Below the pieces are notes generated by a model. It saw nothing but the letters and a program-made list of their open reading frames with translations, did not search any database and had not been told where the DNA came from. Below, in pieces: positions 34,156-42,674 of a stretch of DNA of 64,000 nucleotides. How positions within the stretch are numbered: the first letter of the stretch is position 1; each line of letters begins with the position of its first letter. Origin of the DNA: Rhodococcus sp. ABRD24 (GTDB lineage: Bacteria > Actinomycetota > Actinomycetes > Mycobacteriales > Mycobacteriaceae). The DNA is taken from positions 1,984,001-2,048,000 of the forward strand of contig NZ_CP035319.1 of the NCBI RefSeq assembly GCF_004328705.1, read 5' to 3'. The position numbers were made by a program, and so were the translations under genes.

Positions 34156-34680
34156 ATGTCCGCTTCCACGCAGGCCGATCTGCCCATGCACGAGGCGCGG
34201 CGCATCGCGGAGTCGGTTCTCGACCCCGAGATGCCGATGCTGACCCTCGCGGATCTCGGGGTCCTGCGCGATGTCGAGGCAGGGGCCGACGGCGCCGTGA
34301 TCGTGACGATCACCCCCACCTATTCCGGGTGTCCTGCCATGGCGACGATGCGCGACGACATCCAGCACCGTTTGCAGCGCGCAGGCTTCCCATCGGTCGA
34401 GGTGAGAACGGTCCTCTCACCTCCCTGGAGTACCGACTGGATCAGCGACGAGGGACGGCGAAAGCTGCACGAGAACGGCTATTCCACGCCCGGCCCGGCG
34501 GCGCGCCGCGGTTCGGGTCCGGTGCCGTTGACACTCACCGCCGTGCCCCGGACGATCGAATGCCCTCGGTGCGGCAGCGCCGATACCCGCCTCGACTCCG
34601 AGTTCGGGGCAACATTGTGCAAGGCCCTCTACCGGTGTCTCGATTGCCTCGAGCCCTTCGATCATGTGAAAGAGATCTGA
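34156..34680 (+). CDS. paaD: PaaD, Fe-S maturation factor of the epoxidase
   Basis: 174 residues. The N-terminal 90 residues are a MIP18/DUF59 domain (DPEMPMLTLADLGVLRDVEA and TITPTYSGCPAMATM with the conserved Cys). The C-terminus has a zinc-ribbon-like pattern CPRCGSADTRLDSEFGATLC then CLDC. PaaD is needed for in vivo function, probably for Fe-S cluster insertion into PaaE. It starts two bases after paaC ends. Confidence 0.95.
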   Translation: MSASTQADLPMHEARRIAESVLDPEMPMLTLADLGVLRDVEAGADGAVIVTITPTYSGCPAMATMRDDIQHRLQRAGFPSVEVRTVLSPPWSTDWISDEGRRKLHENGYSTPGPAARRGSGPVPLTLTAVPRTIECPRCGSADTRLDSEFGATLCKALYRCLDCLEPFDHVKEI

Positions 34681-34682
34681 AC

Positions 34683-35789
34683 ATGGACACTGTGGATACT
34701 GTGGACACCGCGAAATCTGCTGTCCCGGCACGCAACAGGACCTTCCACACCCTCACGGTCGCAGAGGTGGAGGCGCTGTGCGACGACGCCGCAGCCGTCA
34801 CGTTCGAGATCCCTGCCGACCTTTCGGAGGAGTTCGCATTCGGTGCGGGCCAATCCCTGACGCTCCGTCGAAACGTGGACGGTGTCGAGCACCGCCGGTC
34901 GTACTCGATCTGTGCCCCGGTCGGTTCCAGCCCCCGCGTCGGGGTCCGCGAGGTCGCCGACGGGCTCTTCTCGAACTGGCTGGTCCACCAGGTTCGTCCG
35001 GGCGACAGGATCGATGTCGCGCCCCCTTCCGGATCCTTCGTGGCCGATCCCGCTGTCGGTGGCCGGCACGTCCTGATCGCGGCGGGATCCGGAATCACCC
35101 CGATGCTCTCGATCGCCGCGACGATGCTCACCAACCCCGACGCCGAAGTGGTTCTCCTCTACGGGAATCGGCGCACGCGTTCGGTGATGTTCGCCGAGGA
35201 GATCGCCGACCTCAAGGATCGGTACGGCGCACGGTTCCACGTCGTCCACGTCTTGTCCCGGGAACCCCGCGAGGTGGAACTCTTCACCGGACGGCTCGAT
35301 ACCGACCGGCTCCGCGCGATCTTCGACGCTGTGGTGCCGGTCTCCGACGCCGATCACTTCTGGCTGTGCGGGCCGTACGGCATGGTCACCGACGCCGAGG
35401 CGGTGCTCGGCGAACTTGGCGTCGACCCGAAGCGGGTCCACCACGAATTGTTCTATGTCGACGACGTGCCCCCTCCCCCGGCACGCCACCGCGACGAGGG
35501 GGTCACCGGCCCCAGCAGCGAGGTCACCCTCATCCTCGACGGACGCTCGACCACCGCGACGTTGCCGCGGGACGAGACGATCCTCGACGCAGCAGAGAAG
35601 TACCGATCGGATCTGCCGTTCGCCTGCAAGGGCGGAGTGTGTGGAACGTGCCGCGCCAAGGTCACCCACGGGGACGTCGATATGCGACGCAACTATGCGC
35701 TCGAGGACGACGAGGTCGATGCCGGCTTCATCCTCACGTGCCAGAGCTATCCGGACAGCGCCGACGTGACCGTCGACTTCGACGCCTGA
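34683..35789 (+). CDS. paaE: Phenylacetyl-CoA epoxidase reductase PaaE
   Basis: 368 residues. It transfers electrons from NADPH to PaaA. The order is FAD domain (RRSYSICAPVGSSPRVGVRE), NAD(P) domain (IAAGSGITPMLSIAATML) and a C-terminal plant-type ferredoxin domain (FACKGGVCGTCRAKVTHGDV, last cluster Cys in ILTCQSYP). The N-terminus has a short DTVDTVDTA repeat. It starts two bases after paaD. Confidence 0.96.
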   Translation: MDTVDTVDTAKSAVPARNRTFHTLTVAEVEALCDDAAAVTFEIPADLSEEFAFGAGQSLTLRRNVDGVEHRRSYSICAPVGSSPRVGVREVADGLFSNWLVHQVRPGDRIDVAPPSGSFVADPAVGGRHVLIAAGSGITPMLSIAATMLTNPDAEVVLLYGNRRTRSVMFAEEIADLKDRYGARFHVVHVLSREPREVELFTGRLDTDRLRAIFDAVVPVSDADHFWLCGPYGMVTDAEAVLGELGVDPKRVHHELFYVDDVPPPPARHRDEGVTGPSSEVTLILDGRSTTATLPRDETILDAAEKYRSDLPFACKGGVCGTCRAKVTHGDVDMRRNYALEDDEVDAGFILTCQSYPDSADVTVDFDA

Positions 35790-35849
35790 CTACCAGCCCC
35801 TCACCACATCGACCCGGTCGCATCCCGACCGCGGCACCCGGAGACTACT

Positions 35850-37145
35850 ATGACCAGCATCGTCACCCCTTCACAGGACATCGAGTTCGCCACCCGCGAC
35901 CGCATCTCGTCCCTGCAGCTCGAGCGCCTGCAGTGGTCGCTGCGCCACGCCTACGAGAATGTCCCGCACTACCGGAAGGCCTTCGACGACGCCGGGGTTC
36001 ACCCCGACGATCTGAAGGATCTCGGCGATCTCGCGAAGTTCCCGTTCACCGCGAAGGCGGACCTGCGGGACAACTACCCGTTCGGGATGTTCGCGGTTCC
36101 ACAGGATCGAGTGTCGCGAATTCACGCCTCGTCGGGCACGACGGGGCGTCCCACCGTGGTCGGATACACCGCGAAGGACCTCGACAACTGGGCCGACCTG
36201 ATCGCGCGGAGCCTTCGCGCCGGTGGTGTGAAGCCGTCCGACAAGGTCCACGTCGCCTACGGGTACGGATTGTTCACCGGCGGACTCGGCGCACACTACG
36301 GCGCGGAAAGGCTGGGCTGCACGGTTATTCCGATGTCGGGAGGGATGACCGAGCGTCAGATCCAGCTGATCGAGGACTTCCGCCCGGACGCGATCATGGT
36401 CACCCCGTCGTACATGCTCACGATCGTCGATGCGATGCTCGCCAAGGGCATCGATCCGGCCCGAACATCACTGCGCACGGGCGTGTTCGGAGCGGAACCG
36501 TGGACAGAGGAGATGCGCGGCGAACTCGAGCAGCAGTTGGCCATGGACGCCGTCGACATCTACGGCCTGTCCGAGGTCATGGGTCCCGGTGTCGCCATGG
36601 AATGTGTGGAAACCAAGGATGGCCTTCATATCTGGGAGGACCACTTCTACCCGGAGGTGATCGACCCCGTCACCGGTGAGGTGCTGCCCGACGGCGAAGA
36701 GGGTGAACTCGTCTTCACCTCGCTCACCAAGGAGGCGATGCCGATCATTCGTTATCGCACCCGGGATCTCACCCGGCTGCTGCCGGGCACTGCGCGGACA
36801 ATGCGCCGCATGCAGAAGGTGACCGGACGAACCGACGACATGATCATCCTGCGCGGGGTCAATCTCTTTCCGACCCAGATCGAAGAGCTCATTCTGGCGG
36901 TGAGCGGTCTGGCACCCCAGTTCCAATGCGTTCTCGACCGGCCCGGCCGAATGGATGTGCTGACCGTCCGCGTCGAATCCCGGCCGAACGCCTCGACCAG
37001 CGAGACCGACGGTCAAGCCGCCCATCTCCGGCAGCTGGTGAAGGACCGTATCGGTGTCACCGTCGCCGTAGAGGTCCTGGCTCCGGGGAGCCTGGATCGA
37101 TCGATCGGCAAAGCTCGTCGCCTGATAGACAATCGGCCATCCTGA
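35850..37145 (+). CDS. paaK: Phenylacetate-CoA ligase PaaK
   Basis: 431 residues. It activates phenylacetate with ATP and CoA, the first step of the pathway. RIHASSGTTGRPTVVGYTAK is the AMP-binding P-loop; DIYGLSEVMGPGVAMEC, YRTRDLTRLL and GRTDDMIILRGVNLFPTQIE are the later adenylation motifs. It ends the plus-strand operon, with a strong terminator right behind it. The 60-base gap after paaE shows no clear promoter. Confidence 0.97.
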   Translation: MTSIVTPSQDIEFATRDRISSLQLERLQWSLRHAYENVPHYRKAFDDAGVHPDDLKDLGDLAKFPFTAKADLRDNYPFGMFAVPQDRVSRIHASSGTTGRPTVVGYTAKDLDNWADLIARSLRAGGVKPSDKVHVAYGYGLFTGGLGAHYGAERLGCTVIPMSGGMTERQIQLIEDFRPDAIMVTPSYMLTIVDAMLAKGIDPARTSLRTGVFGAEPWTEEMRGELEQQLAMDAVDIYGLSEVMGPGVAMECVETKDGLHIWEDHFYPEVIDPVTGEVLPDGEEGELVFTSLTKEAMPIIRYRTRDLTRLLPGTARTMRRMQKVTGRTDDMIILRGVNLFPTQIEELILAVSGLAPQFQCVLDRPGRMDVLTVRVESRPNASTSETDGQAAHLRQLVKDRIGVTVAVEVLAPGSLDRSIGKARRLIDNRPS

Positions 37146-37152
37146 AAACGAC

Positions 37153-37195
37153 CTGGGGCGCCTCGGATCAGATCCGAGGCGCCCCAGTTCTTTTC
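37153..37195 (+). terminator. Rho-independent terminator after paaK
   Basis: 17-base arms (37153-37169 and 37171-37187) formed by GGGGCGCCTCGGATC and its complement, followed by TTCTTTT. It is the clearest terminator in the window. Confidence 0.9.
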
Positions 37196-37227
37196 GGTCG
37201 CCCTGCCACCGGGAGATCGGGGGTCAG

Positions 37228-37836
37228 TCAAGCTCTCATTCCGTCGAAGGTGAGCGCCACCACCGCATCGGCCAGCTCGGAGACCGATTCACCCCCGCGC
37301 GGTCGATACCACTCGATCAGCGAGTTCACCATTCCGAAGACCAGTCGGCTCGTGAGCGCCGGGTCGATACCCGGCCTGAGGTCGCCCTCCTCGGCGGCGG
37401 CGACCACCAGATCACTGACGAAGGCATCGAATTCGCGGCGGCGTGCGAGCGCATGCCGCTCGACTGCCGTGTTCCCGCGAACCCTGAGAAGCAATGTCAC
37501 GTAGGGAAGCTCGGTCACGAGTACCTCGACGCTTCGCCGCACGAGGTACTCGAGTCGATCGATGGACCGACCGCTGGTAGCCCGATCTTCAGTCGTGACC
37601 GCGAACAGCGCGTTCAGGGCCCGGGACAGCGCAAGCTCCAGCAGTTCCGACTTGCCGGACACATGGTGATAGATCGACGACTTGGTGATGCCGAGCCGCT
37701 GGGCGAGTGCCTCCATGCTGGTGCCGTCGTAGCCCTTGTCGTTGAAGACCTTCACCGCAACGGCAAGCAAGGAATCGAGGTCGTATCCCGGTCGCCCAGG
37801 CGATCCCGCTCTTCGGACTGGACCTGCCGCTGCCAT
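37228..37836 (-). CDS. paaR: TetR-family repressor of the paa genes
   Basis: 202 residues. The helix-turn-helix lies at about residues 20-65 (VAVKVFNDKGYDGTSMEALA, then ITKSSIYHHVSGKSELL). The C-terminal ligand domain continues to FDGMRA. It lies at the end of the paa cluster, convergent with paaK. Four palindromes related to ACCGAAGGTTCGGT, one 61 bases upstream of this gene, stand before the paa units. In related bacteria a TetR PaaR is released by phenylacetyl-CoA, so induction by that ligand is expected. No PaaX-type regulator is present. Confidence 0.85.
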   Translation of the reverse strand: MAAAGPVRRAGSPGRPGYDLDSLLAVAVKVFNDKGYDGTSMEALAQRLGITKSSIYHHVSGKSELLELALSRALNALFAVTTEDRATSGRSIDRLEYLVRRSVEVLVTELPYVTLLLRVRGNTAVERHALARRREFDAFVSDLVVAAAEEGDLRPGIDPALTSRLVFGMVNSLIEWYRPRGGESVSELADAVVALTFDGMRA

Positions 37837-37897
37837 CTCGCGCGTTCCTTCCTGAAGGTGGATACCCGCCGCAGAACCTGCGGCTCGGCATCAGCCT

Positions 37898-37911
37898 ACC
37901 GAAGGTTCGGT
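37898..37911. promoter_or_regulatory. PaaR operator 4 (in front of the tetR gene)
   Basis: ACCGAAGGTTCGGT flanked by T and AATC, 61 bases before the repressor start; it implies autoregulation. Confidence 0.7.
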
Positions 37912-37995
37912 AATCCCCTTGTCCCCGCCACGGAATCGGAGGGTTCCCAGGCAACGCCCCTCCGCACAAGACGTGCCGGGCCGGCACTCGGCGGA

Positions 37996-38346
37996 TCACA
38001 CTGCTTGGTCGCCCTCCGGCGCCGAGAACGGCAGGGCGTCGTCCGCCCACACAACCATCGCTTCGAGGACCGACTGCAGCTTCATCCCGGTGGACGTGAG
38101 CGCGTACTCGACCCGCGGCGGCACCTCCGCGTATGCGGTGCGGGTGACGAGGCCGAACTCTTCGAATCGCTTGAGGCGTGCGGACAGCGTCCGCGGGCTG
38201 ATGCCCGGCAACGCCCGCCGCAGCTCAGTGAACCGCATCCGCCCGTGCGTCAGCTCGCGGACGATCAGTGTCGCCCACGGTCCGTCCAGGACCAGCAAGA
38301 ACCGGGCGACACCACACTCCGGAAGGATGTGACCTGATTCACTCAT
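37996..38346 (-). CDS. HxlR-family transcription regulator
   Basis: 116 residues. CGVARFLLVLDGPWATLIVR opens the winged helix with the conserved N-terminal Cys, a redox or aldehyde sensor in several family members; MRFTELRRALPGISPRTLSA is the recognition region. It is divergent from an NmrA-like reductase, the standard HxlR partner, over a 56-base gap. ATG follows GGGGATTGA. Confidence 0.9.
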   Translation of the reverse strand: MSESGHILPECGVARFLLVLDGPWATLIVRELTHGRMRFTELRRALPGISPRTLSARLKRFEEFGLVTRTAYAEVPPRVEYALTSTGMKLQSVLEAMVVWADDALPFSAPEGDQAV

Positions 38347-38360
38347 TCAATCCCCAATAG

Positions 38361-38372
38361 TTCACTTGAAGT
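38361..38372. promoter_or_regulatory. Possible HxlR operator
   Basis: TTCACTTGAAGT contains two overlapping inverted repeats (TTCA-2-TGAA and ACTT-1-AAGT) in the middle of the hxlR/NmrA divergent gap. Confidence 0.35.
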
Positions 38373-38402
38373 AACCAGTTCCGGATATGAAGCATAGAGC
38401 GC

Positions 38403-39269
38403 ATGACATACGCAGTGCATGGCGCCGCGGGCGCCCAGGGAAGCCCCGTCCTGTCCGCCCTCGTGGCTTCCGGCGCCGAGGTCCGCGCCCTCACGCGCGA
38501 TCGATCCAAGACCTTCGCCGGAGCAGTCACCACGGTCGTCGAGAACAATTCCGCCGAGACGCTCGCTGCCGCGTACACCGGCGTGGACGGGGTGTTCGTC
38601 CACCTCCCTCTCGCCGGTGATCCGCAGACTCCGTCCCGCCACGTCCGCAACATCGTCGCCGCAGCGGCTTCGGCCCGCCCGGCCAGGATGGTCGTCTCCA
38701 CCAGCGGCACGGCCATCGGCGACTCAGCCTCCCCGCTTGCCGGCCCCAATACGCCGATCCTCACCGAACTGGTCGACGGACTGGCATCCGCCGGTATCAC
38801 CGTGACGGTGTTGAGCCCGCGCCTGTTTCTCGAGAATCTTCTGCTGCCTCCCGTTCTCGGCGGGGTGATGGAGGAGGGCGTGCTGCGGTATCCGCTGCGC
38901 TCGGATCTGGCCGTCTCCTGGTGTTCCCACCTCGACGTAGCCGACGCGGCGGTCGTCGCGCTCACCGCGCCGGAGGCTCCCGACCTGGTGAACATCGGCC
39001 AGATCCCGCCGGTCACCGGGCCCCAGCTGGCTGCGGCCTTCGCCGAACACCTCGGACGCCCGGTCGTCTTCGATTCGATCACCCCGGCCGACTTCGGTGC
39101 ATCGCTCGAACCGATGCTGGGCGCGGGCGCTGCTGCCGGCGTCGCGCAGCTGTACACCGCACTCGGAGTGGCAGACGAGGTCTCCTTCGAGCAAGCGAGC
39201 GGATCGGGCTCCCGCCTGGGTGTCCGCGCGCGCAGCACCCGGGACTGGCTCGCCGCGCTCGGCATCTAG
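38403..39269 (+). CDS. NmrA-like NAD(P)-binding reductase
   Basis: 288 residues, atypical SDR. AVHGAAGAQGSPVLSALVAS is the cofactor loop (a GxxGxxG variant), and RPARMVVSTSGTAIGD, LSPRLFLENLLLPP and HLDVADAAVVALTAPE follow the NmrA/QOR2 pattern. The classical YxxxK pair is missing, as usual for this group. The gene is under probable control of the divergent HxlR protein, so it may reduce a quinone or electrophile or serve as a redox sensor. Confidence 0.85.
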   Translation: MTYAVHGAAGAQGSPVLSALVASGAEVRALTRDRSKTFAGAVTTVVENNSAETLAAAYTGVDGVFVHLPLAGDPQTPSRHVRNIVAAAASARPARMVVSTSGTAIGDSASPLAGPNTPILTELVDGLASAGITVTVLSPRLFLENLLLPPVLGGVMEEGVLRYPLRSDLAVSWCSHLDVADAAVVALTAPEAPDLVNIGQIPPVTGPQLAAAFAEHLGRPVVFDSITPADFGASLEPMLGAGAAAGVAQLYTALGVADEVSFEQASGSGSRLGVRARSTRDWLAALGI

Positions 39270-39339
39270 GATTCGCCGCACGGCGCCCACATCCGCGGCG
39301 GATTCCCCGAGCGACCGTTCTGTTCGGGGGCGTACGGCC

Positions 39340-39345
39340 TACGCT
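39340..39345 (+). promoter_or_regulatory. -10 hexamer of a leaderless DUF3054 mRNA
   Basis: TACGCT is followed by six bases and the GTG at 39352; no Shine-Dalgarno sequence. Confidence 0.5.
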
Positions 39346-39351
39346 GATCAG

Positions 39352-39729
39352 GTGAAGAAGTACGCCCCCGCCGCCGTCGCCGACATCCTCTTGGTCCTCG
39401 CCTTCGCCGCGTCGGGCCGCAGCAGCCACGAGGAAGCGATCAGCCTCGCCGGGTTGCTCACCACCGCATGGCCGTTCCTGTCCGGGCTCGCAGCCGGCTG
39501 GCTCATCACGCTGGCACTCTACCGTGACAAGTTCGACCCGCGGCTGACCGTCCCGACCGGGCCCATCGTGTGGGCATCGGCGCTGGTTTTCGGAATGATC
39601 CTGCGCGCGATCGACGGCCAGGGCACCGCCTTCAGTTTCATTCTCGTCGCCGCATCGTTCCTCGCACTGTTCCTCATCGGATGGCGGGCGCTGTACCAGG
39701 CGTTGCTCCGGCGTCGTAGTCTCGGCTGA
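39352..39729 (+). CDS. DUF3054 membrane protein
   Basis: 125 residues with four membrane helices (residues 5-25, 38-58, 70-90, 95-115). DILLVLAFAASGRSSHEEAI and TAWPFLSGLAAGWLI are DUF3054 family blocks. Function unknown. Probably transcribed alone from the hexamer at 39340. Confidence 0.82.
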   Translation: MKKYAPAAVADILLVLAFAASGRSSHEEAISLAGLLTTAWPFLSGLAAGWLITLALYRDKFDPRLTVPTGPIVWASALVFGMILRAIDGQGTAFSFILVAASFLALFLIGWRALYQALLRRRSLG

Positions 39730-39776
39730 TTCCGCAGGGGACCGCGCCCGGCGTAGACAACTGACACGGAGGCTAG

Positions 39777-41243
39777 ATGAGTTCGACGGTCGAACAGGAC
39801 AAAACCGAATCCGGCGCCGGATTCTTCGGGCAACCGTTCGCGTTGGCGAACCTGTTCGGCGTGGAGATGTGGGAACGCTTCTCCTTCTACGGCATGCAGG
39901 GCATCCTGCTGTACTACTTGTACTACCAGACGAGCGAGGGTGGACTCGGTCTCGACAAGGGTGCAGCGGTCAGTATCGTCGGTGCCTACGGCGGCACCGT
40001 CTACCTGTCCACGGTCCTCGGTGCCTGGGTCGCCGATCGCATCCTCGGCTCGGAACGGACGCTCTTCTACTCCGCCTGCCTGATCATGTTGGGCCACATC
40101 AGTCTCGCCTTGCTTCCCGGACTCGCGGGTGTCGGCGTCGGGCTGGTCCTCATCGCAGTCGGCAGCGGCGGCCTCAAAGCGAACGCCACATCGCTCGTGG
40201 GCGACCTGTATTCCGCGGACGACGAGCGTCGTGACGCCGGCTTCTCGATCTTCTACATGGGCATCAACGTCGGCGGCCTGATCGGTCCGCTGCTCACCGG
40301 ATGGGCGCAGAAGAACTGGGGCTTCCACGTCGGATTCGCGCTCGCTGCATTCGGAATGGCGCTCGGCCTGATCCAGTACACGCTCGGGCGCAAGCACCTG
40401 CGCGGCATCGGCGCGGCCGCCCCGAACCCGCTGCCGCAGGCGGCGCGCCCCAAGGTCGTCGCGATCGCGATCGCTGCCGTAGTAGCCGTACTCGCGTCCA
40501 CGCTGTCGGGTGTCATCACGGCGGACAACCTCTCCGACATCGTCGTCACGCTGACGATTGTGGCAGCGGTGGCGTACTTCGCGGTGATCCTGACCAGTCG
40601 GCGCATCACCCGAGTCGAGCGCAGTCGCGTATTCGCATTCATCCCGATGTTCGTTGCGAGCGCGGCATTCTGGTCGCTTTTCCAACAACAGTTCACGATG
40701 GTCGCGCTCTTCGCGGACAGCCGCCTCGATCGCAACCTGTTCGGCTGGGACTTCCCCCCGTCGTGGGTGCAGTCGATCAACCCCGTATTCATCATCATCT
40801 TCGCCGGCGTGTTCGCGACAATGTGGACCAGGCTCGGCTCCCGCCAGCCCTCGTCGCCGATCAAGTTCGCGCTCGGCACAGCCGTCATGGGTATCGCATT
40901 CCTGTGCTTCATCCCGATGTCCGGCGGCGGCCCCAACAGCGCACCGCTGCTCGGGCTCGCCGGCATCCTGCTGCTGTTCACGTTCGCCGAACTGCTGCTT
41001 TCCCCAGTCGGGCTGTCGCTGTCGACGAAGCTGGCCCCGGCCGCGTTCCACACCCAGATGGTGGCGTTGTTCTTCCTGTCGGTCGCACTCGGCTCGAGCC
41101 TGGCCGGGACGCTGTCCCGCTTCTATGACGAGAACAACGAGGTCCCCTACTTCGCGGCGGTCGGCCTGGCGTCCATCACGATCGGCGCGATCCTCGCGGC
41201 GTTGTCGCCGTGGATTCGGCGGTTGATGCGCGGGGTGCAGTGA
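39777..41243 (+). CDS. Proton-dependent oligopeptide transporter (POT family)
   Basis: 488 residues with about 13-14 helices. VEMWERFSFYGMQGILLYYL contains the ExxERF proton-coupling motif of helix 1. GAYGGTVYLSTVLGAWVADR is the PTR2 signature, and FSIFYMGINVGGLIGPLLTG is the second signature. It imports di- and tripeptides with protons and is close to the DtpT group. ATG follows GGAGGCTAG. It is followed by copy B of the dispersed inverted repeat, which may terminate it. Confidence 0.93.
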   Translation: MSSTVEQDKTESGAGFFGQPFALANLFGVEMWERFSFYGMQGILLYYLYYQTSEGGLGLDKGAAVSIVGAYGGTVYLSTVLGAWVADRILGSERTLFYSACLIMLGHISLALLPGLAGVGVGLVLIAVGSGGLKANATSLVGDLYSADDERRDAGFSIFYMGINVGGLIGPLLTGWAQKNWGFHVGFALAAFGMALGLIQYTLGRKHLRGIGAAAPNPLPQAARPKVVAIAIAAVVAVLASTLSGVITADNLSDIVVTLTIVAAVAYFAVILTSRRITRVERSRVFAFIPMFVASAAFWSLFQQQFTMVALFADSRLDRNLFGWDFPPSWVQSINPVFIIIFAGVFATMWTRLGSRQPSSPIKFALGTAVMGIAFLCFIPMSGGGPNSAPLLGLAGILLLFTFAELLLSPVGLSLSTKLAPAAFHTQMVALFFLSVALGSSLAGTLSRFYDENNEVPYFAAVGLASITIGAILAALSPWIRRLMRGVQ

Positions 41244-41266
41244 GACGCCTCCACCCCACTCCCCCT

Positions 41267-41330
41267 CGCGTTTTGCGCACTTATCGCGCCGAATCGCACC
41301 CCAGGAACCGCGATAGGTGCGCAAAACGCG
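41267..41330. repeat. Dispersed inverted-repeat element, copy B
   Basis: Arms 41267-41288 (starting CGCGTTTTGCGCACTTATCG) and 41309-41330 differ at one position in 22; the spacer is 20 bases. It lies between two convergent genes and ends four bases before the phosphatase stop. It is the best-preserved of the three copies. Confidence 0.88.
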
Positions 41331-41334
41331 GGGG

Positions 41335-41934
41335 TCAGCGCACCAGGAGATCCCGGACGTGGGCGGTCTCGTTCACCGACGCCACCCGTCGAGCACCGTT
41401 GCGCGAGAACAGCACCCGGCTGATCGACACGTAATCGATCGGGAAGGTCAGCGGACGCGGGAGCTCCAGAAGGTCCTGCAGCACGATGTTGATCACCCCG
41501 CCGTGTGCGACGACCACGACGGTGTCCTCGTGATTCGACTGCGCGACAACCACATCCATCGCCTCCCGCACCCGGTGGCGGAATGCGCCCTCGTCGACGA
41601 AGTCCGGCAACAGCCCGGCCCGGATGCGTTCGAAGGCCTCCGGCATCCTCTCGCGCGCCTCGTGGATCGGGATGTAGTACCCCTGATCGGCGTCGTATTC
41701 GGCGAACCGGTCGTCGATCACCGGGCTCACTCCCAGCGATTCGACGAGCGGTCCGGCCGTCTGGATCGCCCGCCGCTGCGGGCTGGTCACCACCCGCGCG
41801 ACCGTGACGTCGGCCAACGCGGACGGCAGCCGCCGGGCCTGACGGCACCCCAACTCGGTCAGGCCCGGGTCGGCGCGGCCCTCGGCGACGGCGACGTGCT
41901 CCGGCAGTGCATGCCGGACCAGGATCAACTGCAC
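41335..41934 (-). CDS. Histidine phosphatase (phosphoglycerate mutase superfamily)
   Basis: 199 residues. LILVRHALPEHV carries the catalytic RHG-type motif (RHA here), GLTELGCRQARRL and VTSPQRRAIQTAGPL are family blocks, and VVVVAHGGVINIVL holds the second active-site His. The substrate could be a sugar phosphate or CoA-linked metabolite. Last gene of the four-gene ACAD operon; its GTG comes two bases after the SDR stop. Confidence 0.87.
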   Translation of the reverse strand: MQLILVRHALPEHVAVAEGRADPGLTELGCRQARRLPSALADVTVARVVTSPQRRAIQTAGPLVESLGVSPVIDDRFAEYDADQGYYIPIHEARERMPEAFERIRAGLLPDFVDEGAFRHRVREAMDVVVAQSNHEDTVVVVAHGGVINIVLQDLLELPRPLTFPIDYVSISRVLFSRNGARRVASVNETAHVRDLLVR

Positions 41935-41936
41935 GG

Positions 41937-42674
41937 TCAGGCCCCGTAGCCGGATGCACCCGCCCGAGTGAGCACCATCCTCGACAGCACCGCCCGATGC
42001 GACAGGCGCAGCACCGCGTCGACGAGTTCGACGACGTCGTTCACGGTGAGCATCGTGTCGGCGGGGATACGGTCCTTGGTCCACTCGGACATGTCGGTGT
42101 CGACGTAGGCCGGAGCGATGGCTGTTCCGGCGATGCCGTTGCCGGATTCCTCGGCGTTGAGCGTCTCGACCAGGGAGAGCAGTGCCGCCTTCGTCGCACC
42201 GTACACGGCGAGGTTCGCCTCGGCGTAGACGCCGGTGATCGAGGACACCGCAACCACTTTCGCGCCGTGACCGGGGTGGTTCGCGGCACCCTTGCGCAGC
42301 AGCGGGAGCGAACGCTGCAGCAGTGCGAACGGGGCCGCGAGATTGACCGCGACCGTCTTGTCGAACCGGCGCATCGGGAAGTCCGCGATAGCGCCCGCGG
42401 TTCCCACCCCGGCGTTGAGGACCAGCGCGCGCATCGACCCGAACCGCTCCTCGTGCGCGCCGACGAGCGCGTGCGCCGCTTCGGGATCGGCCATGTCGGC
42501 CGCGACCGCGACGACGTCGGACGCGCCGGCGGCCCGCAGGTCATCGGCGACCGCGGCGAGCCGGGATGCGTCGCGCGCGGTGATGGTGAGCCCGTATCCC
42601 TGTGCCGCGAGCCGTTCCGCGATGCCGAGCCCGATGCCGCGCGACGCGCCGGTGATCAGTGCGCTGTTCGTCAT
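41937..42674 (-). CDS. Short-chain dehydrogenase/reductase
   Basis: 245 residues. ALITGASRGIGLGIAERLAA binds the cofactor; LVLNAGVGTAG is the NNAG region, VVAVSSITGVYAEANLAVYG then ATK gives the catalytic Ser, Tyr and Lys. IAPAYVDTDMSEWTKD follows. The ATG overlaps the stop of the APH-like gene. In this operon it may act on a hydroxyacyl-CoA or on the alcohol product. Confidence 0.9.
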   Translation of the reverse strand: MTNSALITGASRGIGLGIAERLAAQGYGLTITARDASRLAAVADDLRAAGASDVVAVAADMADPEAAHALVGAHEERFGSMRALVLNAGVGTAGAIADFPMRRFDKTVAVNLAAPFALLQRSLPLLRKGAANHPGHGAKVVAVSSITGVYAEANLAVYGATKAALLSLVETLNAEESGNGIAGTAIAPAYVDTDMSEWTKDRIPADTMLTVNDVVELVDAVLRLSHRAVLSRMVLTRAGASGYGA

